DNA of 32,746 nucleotides from Syntrophomonadaceae bacterium (GTDB taxonomy: Bacteria; Bacillota; Syntrophomonadia; Syntrophomonadales; Syntrophomonadaceae): positions 1 through 32,746 of the forward strand of contig JAQUXM010000021.1 of assembly GCA_028692415.1 (NCBI GenBank), read 5' to 3'. The notes below the pieces were generated by a model that made no database searches, was not told the DNA's origin, and worked only from the letters and a program-made list of their open reading frames with translations. Of the stretch, positions 26,275 through 32,746 are shown piece by piece (the stretch's first letter is position 1; the number at the start of each line of letters is the position of its first letter). Position numbers and translations under genes: made by a program.

Positions 26275-26865
26275 TTGACCCTCACAGAAGTCATTTATGG
26301 CATATTGTTTCAACCTGCCGCAACCCTGAGCTACCTGAGCCGGGAGAAGCCATTAAAACAGGGATTAATAGTATATCTGATAATAGCTCTATTTAACGTG
26401 CTAATCAGTCAAGGTATCGAAGCCCTGAATTTTATGGAATCCCTGGCTAATCTTCCCCCGAATTTTATATGGCTGGTCAGCAGTATCGGCGTTATAGCCT
26501 CAATCATAATGCTGTTTTTTATGGCGGGATTTTTGTCCCTAATCAGCGAGATTATTTATGGGCAGGCTAATGGCAAAGGCTTATTAGTGTGTTTGAGTTT
26601 TGCGTACCTTCCCAGTGTCTTGGGAGCACCCTTGGAATATGCAGCGCTGTTGATCGGGATGCAATCAGCAGCTGCAGTATTACCGGTGTTTACTCTGGTT
26701 TGGGTACTGGTTTTGCAGGTAATTGCTCTGCGGGAAGCTTTAAGCCTGCGGAGCAGCCAGGCCGTCTTGCTCTTTATACTTCCCTTGTTGATATTATTGG
26801 CCTTAACTATTGCAGTCATTGTAGCAGTGGTTAGCATCTTTTCTTTACCATTTACACAATTTTAA
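26275..26865 (+). CDS. Yip1-domain membrane protein
   Basis: A 196-residue membrane protein with about five hydrophobic helices and the look of the bacterial Yip1/YIPF group. It opens with TEVIYGILFQPAATLSYL, a start often seen in these proteins, and continues with helices at ~30-50, 63-85, 100-120, 130-155 and 165-190. The TTG start is supported by AAAGGAG (26258-26264). It is 15 nt after sppA and probably in the same transcript. The function is not known; envelope upkeep is inferred from neighbours only. Confidence 0.75.
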   Translation: MTLTEVIYGILFQPAATLSYLSREKPLKQGLIVYLIIALFNVLISQGIEALNFMESLANLPPNFIWLVSSIGVIASIIMLFFMAGFLSLISEIIYGQANGKGLLVCLSFAYLPSVLGAPLEYAALLIGMQSAAAVLPVFTLVWVLVLQVIALREALSLRSSQAVLLFILPLLILLALTIAVIVAVVSIFSLPFTQF

Positions 26866-26923
26866 AGAAGGATATATTAGACAAGCGTAGAAATAGATGG
26901 AAAAGCGAATGGGGGGGTTGGCC

Positions 26924-27295
26924 GTGCCAAGAAGCATACTGATTGTGGATGACCAAAAAGGAGTTCGACGTTTACTGGAAGAACTTTTTAAACGTGAAGG
27001 ATGGGATGTCTATGCAGCTTCTGATGGAATGGAGGCAATTGCCCAGCTTGATCAATACCTGCCCGATATCTTGCTTATCGATATGAAAATGCCCAATATG
27101 AATGGACTTGAAGCTTCGCAGATAATTCTTAAGAAACATCAGAATTTACCGGTAATTATGATGACTGCCTACGGGGAAATGGAAGTGGTAAAACATGCTT
27201 TGGATGCAGGGGTTAGAAGGTGTATTACCAAACCCTTTGATATTATTACTTTGCGCGACCTAGTATTGCAAATAGTCAGGGAAAAGGTTTCATAA
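26924..27295 (+). CDS. spo0F: Spo0F-like sporulation response regulator
   Basis: A stand-alone receiver domain that passes phosphate within the sporulation phosphorelay. The acidic pocket is DD (residues 9-10), the phosphorylated Asp is Asp53 in LLIDMKMP, and MMTAYGE plus TKPFD supply the switch and lysine residues. The 123-residue length equals Bacillus Spo0F, with no output domain. Its place directly before fba and transaldolase matches the Bacillus order. The GTG start is preferred because a G-rich ribosome-like site lies upstream and the protein then begins PRSILIVDD; an ATG at 26909 or 26897 would add five to nine residues. Confidence 0.9.
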   Translation: MPRSILIVDDQKGVRRLLEELFKREGWDVYAASDGMEAIAQLDQYLPDILLIDMKMPNMNGLEASQIILKKHQNLPVIMMTAYGEMEVVKHALDAGVRRCITKPFDIITLRDLVLQIVREKVS

Positions 27296-27320
27296 AAATA
27301 GAAATAAAGAGGTGATTGTA

Positions 27321-28175
27321 GTGGCATTGGTTCCAGTAAGTGAGTTGTTATTTAAAGCGGAGAAGGAAGGTTATGCAGTAGGTGCTTTCAATGCCAATAA
27401 TATGGAGATTGTGCAGGCAATTATTGAGGCTGCGAAGCTGGAAAACTCTCCGGTAATTATGCAGGCCAGCCAGGGGGCAATTACGTATGCCGGCTTGGAG
27501 TTTATAACCGGAATGGTAAAGATAGCAGCGGAGGCTTGTAAGGTTCCGGTAGCCTTGCACCTGGATCATGGAACGGATTTCGGGCAGGTTGTAAGGTGTA
27601 TCAGGAGCGGTTTTTCTTCAGTTATGTATGATGGTTCAAAACTTCCCCTGGAGGAGAATATAGCTATGACCAGAAAGGTCCTGGAGATAGCTCGGCCCAT
27701 CGGGGTATCAGTAGAGGCTGAACTGGGCAAAATAGGAGGTACCGAAGACGATATCCATGTGAGCGAAAAGGAAGCTATGTATACTGACCCTGAAGAAGCG
27801 AGATATTTTGTAGCTCAGACCGGTATTGAGAGCCTGGCTATCGCTATTGGCACTGCGCATGGACAATACAAGGGCAAACCTGAGCTTGATTTTGAACGGC
27901 TGGCTAAAATAAAGTCTCTGGTTGGCATCCCCATCGTTCTGCATGGTTCCTCCGGGGTCCCCGATGAAGCGGTGAAAAAAGCTATTGCGCTGGGGGTCTG
28001 CAAAGTAAATATCGACACCAACATACGCGAGGCTTTTGTTTACACCATGCGAAAGGTTATTCAGGAAAAACCGGATGAGATTGATCCCCGTAAAATTCTG
28101 GGACCAGCTCGGGAAGCCATGACAAATGTCGTTCGTAATAAAATGCGGGTCTTCGGCAGTTCCGGGCAGGCATAA
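27321..28175 (+). CDS. fba: Class II fructose-1,6-bisphosphate aldolase
   Basis: Zinc-dependent aldolase of glycolysis/gluconeogenesis, splitting fructose 1,6-bisphosphate into two trioses. Zinc and active-site motifs are clear: HLDHGTD, MYDGSKLP, VEAELGKIGG, GTAHGQY, LHGSSG and KVNIDTN. At 284 residues the length fits Bacillus FbaA. GTG 27321 is chosen because GAGGTGAT lies a few bases upstream and the protein then starts ALVPVSELL; three earlier codons are open. It follows spo0F by 25 nt. Confidence 0.97.
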   Translation: MALVPVSELLFKAEKEGYAVGAFNANNMEIVQAIIEAAKLENSPVIMQASQGAITYAGLEFITGMVKIAAEACKVPVALHLDHGTDFGQVVRCIRSGFSSVMYDGSKLPLEENIAMTRKVLEIARPIGVSVEAELGKIGGTEDDIHVSEKEAMYTDPEEARYFVAQTGIESLAIAIGTAHGQYKGKPELDFERLAKIKSLVGIPIVLHGSSGVPDEAVKKAIALGVCKVNIDTNIREAFVYTMRKVIQEKPDEIDPRKILGPAREAMTNVVRNKMRVFGSSGQA

Positions 28176-28250
28176 ACCCTTGAATAAGGGGGGTGCAGGA
28201 AGGCTGAGCGAATGAGCTTTATCGGTCCAGGGCAAGAAAGGATGATGTTT

Positions 28251-28892
28251 TTGCGCATTTTTATTGATACTGCTAATATAGAGGAGATAAAAGAAATCAA
28301 TGCGATGGGTTTCCTGGCAGGAGTAACGACCAACCCCAGTTTGGTGGCCCAGGAAAAACGTGATTATAAACAGGTAATTAAGGAAATCTGTGAAGTAGTA
28401 GACGGGCCCATAAGTGCTGAAGTCATTGGCCAGGATTATGAAGCAATGGTTAAAGAAGGGGCAGAACTGGCCGCCATCCATGCCAATGTAGTAATCAAGA
28501 TACCAATTTGCGAGCCGGGCTTAAAAGCAATTAGTACGCTTAAACATAAAGGTATTGCATGCAATGCCACGCTGGTGTTTTCAGCCAACCAGGCTTTGCT
28601 GGCTGCGCGAGCCGGAGCCGCTTATGTAAGCCCGTTTATCGGGAGATTAGATGATATAGGCAATGATGGCTTGAATCTGCTTAATGAAATAATCACGATA
28701 TTCAACCAGTACATGTTGGATACCGAGGTGATTGCTGCAAGTATCAGACATCCCATGCATGCTGTGGAATCAGCCAAAATTGGTTCGCACATTGCAACCA
28801 TACCGTATCAGATTATTAAGCAGATGATAAAACATCCGCTGACTGATGCAGGGATAGAAAAATTTATGCGGGATTGGCAAAAGGTCTTTTAG
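28251..28892 (+). CDS. tal: Transaldolase (small type, Tal/FSA family)
   Basis: Transfers three-carbon units between sugar phosphates in the non-oxidative pentose pathway, or acts as fructose-6-phosphate aldolase; the subfamilies are hard to separate by eye. The start [12 protein letters not shown], the loop [16 protein letters not shown] with the Schiff-base lysine region, [11 protein letters not shown] and SPFIGRLDD are typical. TTG 28251 gives the usual 213-residue length with AAGGA 9 nt upstream. ATG 28245 and ATG 28212 (with its own AGGAAGG) are alternatives. It follows fba as in Bacillus. Confidence 0.93.
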   Translation: MRIFIDTANIEEIKEINAMGFLAGVTTNPSLVAQEKRDYKQVIKEICEVVDGPISAEVIGQDYEAMVKEGAELAAIHANVVIKIPICEPGLKAISTLKHKGIACNATLVFSANQALLAARAGAAYVSPFIGRLDDIGNDGLNLLNEIITIFNQYMLDTEVIAASIRHPMHAVESAKIGSHIATIPYQIIKQMIKHPLTDAGIEKFMRDWQKVF

Positions 28893-28911
28893 GGAAGGGG
28901 AGGTTTTAAGT

Positions 28912-29898
28912 TTGGAGAGGGAATTAGCCCTGGAGTTTGCCAGAGTGACTGAAGCTGCTGCTCTGGCAGCTGCGCGCTGGGTTGGCAAAGGGGATAAAGA
29001 AGCAGCTGATGATGCTGCGGTAACCGCCATGCGGGTAATGTTCGATACCGTGTCGGTTGACGGAGTGGTCGTAATTGGTGAGGGCGAATTGGACGAAGCG
29101 CCGATGCTATATATTGGAGAGAAAGTTGGGCAAGGCATCCCTCCCCAGGTGGATATAGCCGTTGATCCTCTGGAAGGTACGAATTTGGTGGCAAAAGGCC
29201 TTAATGGTGCTATTGCGGTTTTGGCTATCGCCCCTAAAGGAACACTGCTTCATGCGCCTGACATGTACATGGACAAAATAGCGGCCGGCCCTGAATGCAA
29301 AGGTCGGATTCATCTGGATGCCAGTGTGAAGGAGAACCTGTGGGAAGTAGCCCGCAGTTTGGATAAGTTAATCAGTGAAGTAACCGTAGTTATTCTTGAC
29401 CGGCCTCGTCATCAAGAGATGGTTGAGGATATAAGAAGAGCGGGAGCAAGGATCAAGTTAATCAGTGATGGTGATATTTCCCCGGCTGTAGCGGCCGCTT
29501 ATCCCGATTCGGGGGTTGACTTGCTCCTGGGTATTGGCGGAGCCCCGGAAGGCGTTATCACCGCTGCGGCGATGAAATGCATGGGAGGGGACTTTCAAGC
29601 ACGCCTATGTCCGGAGAATGAAAGTGAAACACAACGCTGTCACGATATGGGGATAAGCAACCTGAATAAGATATTTACGATTGATGAACTGGTGAAGTCT
29701 GAAGATGTAATATTTGCGGCTACGGGTATAACGGATTCTTTTTTAATTAAAGGAGTGAGGTACTACAAACGGCGCGCAGTTACCCAAACCCTGGTAATGA
29801 GGAGCCTCTCCGGGACAATCCGAACGATCGAGGCTGACCATCATCTGGATAGAAAACCGTTGTTTAAAGATGAAAGACTTAGATTAATAATGGGATAG
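28912..29898 (+). CDS. glpX: Class II fructose-1,6-bisphosphatase
   Basis: Removes the 1-phosphate from fructose 1,6-bisphosphate in gluconeogenesis. Metal and substrate motifs are visible: VVIGEGELDEAPML, AVDPLEGTN, ISDGDISPA, and the GIGGAPEGV loop. The 328-residue length fits GlpX. The TTG start has GGGGAGG at 28897-28903. The murA gene that lies between transaldolase and glpX in some Bacillus genomes is absent here. It lies 19 nt after transaldolase, probably in one transcript with fba. Confidence 0.96.
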   Translation: MERELALEFARVTEAAALAAARWVGKGDKEAADDAAVTAMRVMFDTVSVDGVVVIGEGELDEAPMLYIGEKVGQGIPPQVDIAVDPLEGTNLVAKGLNGAIAVLAIAPKGTLLHAPDMYMDKIAAGPECKGRIHLDASVKENLWEVARSLDKLISEVTVVILDRPRHQEMVEDIRRAGARIKLISDGDISPAVAAAYPDSGVDLLLGIGGAPEGVITAAAMKCMGGDFQARLCPENESETQRCHDMGISNLNKIFTIDELVKSEDVIFAATGITDSFLIKGVRYYKRRAVTQTLVMRSLSGTIRTIEADHHLDRKPLFKDERLRLIMG

Positions 29899-30120
29899 GC
29901 CAAATTGAAAGGTGCGGAGCAAGCCGCTAGGTCTAAGATGGAAAATGTTCTTTATTTAAACATATACATAAATTTGCTTCAGCCGAAGGGTGGATGCTTT
30001 TGGATGTGGTAATTTTTGGTTTATTTGTGATTAAATATTATCCTTTACTGGAATAATATTTTAAAAGGTGTTATATTAAAATAAAGACAGTGTTGATTTT
30101 TCCGATTATTATGATAAAGT

Positions 30121-30262
30121 ATATCGAGGCGAAAAGATATCCCCCGCTTCTTTAAGCGGTCTGCTTCCTATTAAGAGAACAGGCGGTGGGTTCTATCCCC
30201 CGCCTCGTTATAGCGGTGCGAAAGAAACTTTTCCGCAGTTTCTTCCAATGCTTAAAAGCTTG
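30121..30262 (-). repeat. Structured ~144-nt dispersed repeat, copy 2 (inverted)
   Basis: This is the reverse complement of the element at 17887-18030. Here the outer CGAGGCG (from 30125) pairs perfectly with CGCCTCG (30201-30207). Inside are two further stems: CCGCTT with AAGCGG around a 3-nt loop, and AGGCGG..GGG with CCC..CCGCCT. The distal hairpin is imperfect. Strong nested pairing plus an intergenic location suggests a mobile or RNA-level element. Confidence 0.8.
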
Positions 30263-30428
30263 TTTAATCATGCCGTTTTCCCAAGCACTTTTTCCATAAG
30301 GATTACGGTAGTCTTTTCTGAGGGTTTTATTGCACTTCCAGGGGGCCTGTCACAGACAGTTCTTGTCGCACATGATTACCCGCAAGATTTAGGAATTAAC
30401 AAACGAAGCAAAAGGAAATCAAACAATA

Positions 30429-30506
30429 ATGAACAATAAGACAAAAGCAATAATAATTCCAGGGATGATTGCAGCTGTTTTAACGAAAAGCCATGTTTAT
30501 TATTAA
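30429..30506 (+). other. Possible 25-codon frame before rho
   Basis: The frame reads [20 protein letters not shown] and stops at 30506, inside the rho leader. It has the character of a membrane-protein N-terminus. AAAGGA is 12 nt upstream, too far to be convincing. It may be a leader peptide or a remnant. Confidence 0.2.
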
Positions 30507-30525
30507 TCAAATAAGGAGGGAAATA

Positions 30526-31803
30526 TTGAATATTTCGGAACTTGACAACAAAACGATACTGGAGCTGTACCAGATAGCACGCGAGATTAATTTGGCAGGT
30601 TATTCAAAGCTGCGCAAAAAGGAATTAATTTTTGAAATAACCAAAGCACTTACTCATGCCGATCAACTGCTGCAAGCTCAGGGAGTACTTGATATAATGC
30701 CTGACGGCTATGGATTTTTACGTCCGTTTACTTACTTGCCAAGCCAGGAAGATATCTATGTATCACCATCGCAAATCAGAAAATTTGAATTAAAGACCGG
30801 TGACCGAGTAGGAGGGCAGGTCCGTTCTCCAAAAGATAATGAACGATTTTTTGCGCTCTTAAAAGTTGAGAGTGTTAACGGCTTTTTGCCTGATGAATCA
30901 GTTAAAAGGATACATTTTGATGCGCTGACACCTCTTTATCCCACCCAAAGACTGACCCTGGAAACCGAGAGCCAGGAGCTGTCCACCCGTATTATCGACT
31001 TGGTTTCACCTATCGGAAAAGGACAACGCGGACTTATTGTAGCACCTCCCAAGGCAGGAAAGACTATCCTGCTGCAAAAAATTGCGCAGGGAATCAGTAC
31101 CAATCACCCTGAAATCGAACTTATAATTCTGCTGGTTGATGAAAGACCGGAGGAAGTTACGGATATGCAGCGTTCCACCAAGGCTGAAGTAGTCGCATCA
31201 ACCTTTGATGAACCGCCGGAAAGCCATGTGAAGGTAACAGATATGGTGCTGGAAAGGGCTAAACGACTGGTTGAGCATAAGCGCGATGTGGTTATCCTGA
31301 TGGATAGTGTTACAAGGCTGGCCCGCGCTCATAATCTCGTGGTACCGCCCAGCGGCCGGACTTTGTCCGGAGGAGTGGACCCCGCTTCATTGGATAAACC
31401 CAAGAGATTTTTTGGTGCAGCCCGTAATATTGAAGAAGGGGGCAGTCTGACGATAATAGCCACCGCTCTGATTGAAACAGGATCACGCATGGATGAGGTT
31501 ATTTTCGAGGAATTTAAAGGCAGGGGCAATATGGAATTGGTTTTGGACCGGAAACTGGCTGAGCGCAGAGTCTTCCCCGCCATAGATCTTAAACGCTCAG
31601 GAACCAGAAAAGAGGAATTGCTGCTCAGTCAAAACGAATTGGAATTAACCTGGATAATTCGCAATGCATTGAGTGATTACAATCAGGTTGAAGGCATGCA
31701 GATGATGATAGACACCATGAAGAAGACCAAATCAAACCAGGATCTGTTGAGGGCGGCACCGATAGCTTTCAGCAGAAAGGAGTTTGCCAGAAACAGCTAC
31801 TAA
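30526..31803 (+). CDS. rho: Transcription termination factor Rho
   Basis: A hexameric RNA-dependent ATPase/helicase that ends transcription. N-terminal Rho domain (about 1-40), then an RNA-binding cold-shock-like domain with DGYGFLRP (near 60), Walker A APPKAGKT (173-180), [26 protein letters not shown], and LSGGVDP. The length is 425 from TTG 30526. That start is preferred over ATG 30493 because AAGGAGGG (30513-30520) is 5 nt upstream and the protein then opens NISELDNKT. The spacing to glpX is large. Confidence 0.97.
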   Translation: MNISELDNKTILELYQIAREINLAGYSKLRKKELIFEITKALTHADQLLQAQGVLDIMPDGYGFLRPFTYLPSQEDIYVSPSQIRKFELKTGDRVGGQVRSPKDNERFFALLKVESVNGFLPDESVKRIHFDALTPLYPTQRLTLETESQELSTRIIDLVSPIGKGQRGLIVAPPKAGKTILLQKIAQGISTNHPEIELIILLVDERPEEVTDMQRSTKAEVVASTFDEPPESHVKVTDMVLERAKRLVEHKRDVVILMDSVTRLARAHNLVVPPSGRTLSGGVDPASLDKPKRFFGAARNIEEGGSLTIIATALIETGSRMDEVIFEEFKGRGNMELVLDRKLAERRVFPAIDLKRSGTRKEELLLSQNELELTWIIRNALSDYNQVEGMQMMIDTMKKTKSNQDLLRAAPIAFSRKEFARNSY

Positions 31804-31843
31804 TGCGAAAAAATGAATAATCATTTCCCAAAAGGTCAAAAAT

Positions 31844-31866
31844 AAGGGTCAGCAGGCCCTTTTTTT
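31844..31866 (+). terminator. Intrinsic terminator after rho
   Basis: AAGGGTC (31844-31850) pairs with GGCCCTT (31855-31861) around AGCA, with one G-U pair, and six T follow at 31861-31866. It lies 40 nt after the rho stop and 33 nt before the next gene. Confidence 0.85.
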
Positions 31867-31898
31867 GTTGCTCAAAGGAAATGAGGTGAACAAATATA

Positions 31899-32746
31899 GT
31901 GAATAAAAAGTGGGTAGTCTTGTTGATCCTTATCACCCACATTTTAGCAGTAAGTATTAATCCGGCACTGGCTGCTCCTGGTGAAGGAAATTTTATTCCC
32001 TGTGTCATAAAGAGTAATGTTAAAGAGGTTAACAACAGCTTTTATAAAGTGTGTAAGGGTGACACCTTATGGGGTATATCCCAAACGCTGAATGTTGAAC
32101 TTGAATCGCTTATGAGTACCAATGGCTTGAATGCCGGAACCGTTCTGAAGATTGGACAGAGCATAATAATACCAGGTAATGGAGCCAATTACCATTTGCT
32201 TAAAAAAGGGGATACCTTTTGGAGCATTGCATCCGCTTATGGTATTAGTGTAAAAGAACTGCAAGGGTTGAACCAGGGCAAGAATCCCAGCAAGCTTAAA
32301 ATTGGCGACCGGCTTATTATTCCGGCGGGAACCAAGCGAATTGCATCGGCTAATACAGAATCCTCGCGCGGGTTTCTTATAAGTCGAATGTATGCCTGGC
32401 CTCTCCTGGGAACTATTACTTCTTATTATGGATGGCGTAAATCGGGTTTCCATCATGGGCTGGATATTGCCGGAAAAACCAACACCACTATTAAAGCTGC
32501 AGCGGCGGGAAAGGTGTCGTTTGCTGGCTATAAAGCTATTTATGGACGAACGGTAATTATTGACCATGCCAATGGTGAGCAAACCTTGTATGCTCATGCA
32601 AATAAAACCATGGTTAAAGCAGGACAGAAGGTTGAACGCGGTGAGGCAATTGCGACGGTTGGCAGTACTGGCAGAACTACCGGGCCGCACCTGCATTTTG
32701 AAATAAGGAAGGGTGACAAGACATTTAACCCATTGGAATACTTGCG
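31899..32746 (+). CDS. LysM-LysM-M23 peptidoglycan endopeptidase, cut by the window end
   Basis: A secreted cell-wall hydrolase, 282 codons seen and open at the window edge. A signal peptide covers residues ~1-26 (hydrophobic core, cleavage near ALA-AP). Two LysM domains that bind glycan follow (about 49-93 and 98-143, each with KGDT and ending LKIGxxxIIP). The M23 peptidase domain runs from ~165 with all zinc/active-site elements: His186 and Asp189 in HGLD, His233, and His264-x-His266 in HLHFE. The GTG start has GAGGTG at 31883-31888. It probably cuts peptide cross-links; a role in sporulation, germination or growth cannot be decided. Confidence 0.93.
   Translation, partial: MNKKWVVLLILITHILAVSINPALAAPGEGNFIPCVIKSNVKEVNNSFYKVCKGDTLWGISQTLNVELESLMSTNGLNAGTVLKIGQSIIIPGNGANYHLLKKGDTFWSIASAYGISVKELQGLNQGKNPSKLKIGDRLIIPAGTKRIASANTESSRGFLISRMYAWPLLGTITSYYGWRKSGFHHGLDIAGKTNTTIKAAAAGKVSFAGYKAIYGRTVIIDHANGEQTLYAHANKTMVKAGQKVERGEAIATVGSTGRTTGPHLHFEIRKGDKTFNPLEYL

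Larger units (their letters stand above)
29899..30525. other. 627-bp gap before rho
   Basis: The first 220 bp are A/T-rich with no clear terminator; a small GCGG/CCGC stem lies just after glpX. The middle holds copy 2 of the dispersed repeat. The last part has a tiny frame (30429-30506) and then the rho ribosome site. No promoter could be assigned with confidence. Confidence 0.45.

Noticed and set aside
27708-28481. Minus-strand frame of 257 codons opposite fba and transaldolase
   Set aside because: Both plus-strand genes are certain; the reverse frame has no recognisable domain or sensible start signal.
30248-30439. 63-codon plus-strand frame in the gap before rho
   Set aside because: Its start is inside the dispersed repeat, no ribosome site is present and the composition is not convincing.

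Overview
The window looks like chromosomal DNA of an endospore-forming, low-to-mid GC Firmicute, most likely a clostridial anaerobe of the Syntrophomonas type. The main reason is the right half: argS, an RpoE-delta-like gene, pyrG, spo0F, class II fba, transaldolase, glpX and rho follow each other on one strand, an order well known from Bacillus and other Firmicutes. The genus is an inference from general resemblance and was not tested.

Layout. (1) 36-12373, all plus strand, is a defence-type accessory region. It holds a complete type I restriction-modification operon (fic, hsdM, hsdS, rhuM, hsdR). After that comes a tightly coupled two-gene unit: a 1068-residue N6-adenine methyltransferase and a 237-residue protein carrying a PD-(D/E)xK nuclease signature. 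(2) 12374-15098 is a scarred junction. It contains two coding remnants, a cysteine-desulfurase-like gene and a DsrE-like gene on the minus strand, and between those two a 165-bp element with 23-bp terminal inverted repeats that looks like an internally deleted insertion sequence. (3) 15099-18386 has a membrane GAF/HD-GYP signalling protein, a membrane-anchored M1 metallopeptidase and a small minus-strand protein of unknown role. (4) 18493-31803 is the conserved housekeeping block. An envelope set (FemAB-like ligase, alanine racemase, SppA, Yip1-type membrane protein) lies between pyrG and spo0F. (5) The window ends inside a LysM-LysM-M23 cell-wall peptidase gene.

How the genes fit together. 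HsdM and HsdS form the modification enzyme and HsdR adds cleavage; the Fic and RhuM proteins are embedded in the same operon. The methyltransferase/nuclease pair that follows is the best candidate here for a poorly described restriction or defence system. The right half combines arginyl-tRNA and CTP supply, cell-wall and envelope upkeep, a sporulation phosphorelay regulator, lower gluconeogenesis/pentose metabolism (Fba, Tal, GlpX) and transcription termination (Rho).

Non-coding structure. A structured repeat of about 144 nt occurs twice in opposite orientation, at 17887-18030 and 30121-30262, both between genes. I saw no tRNA, rRNA or CRISPR array.
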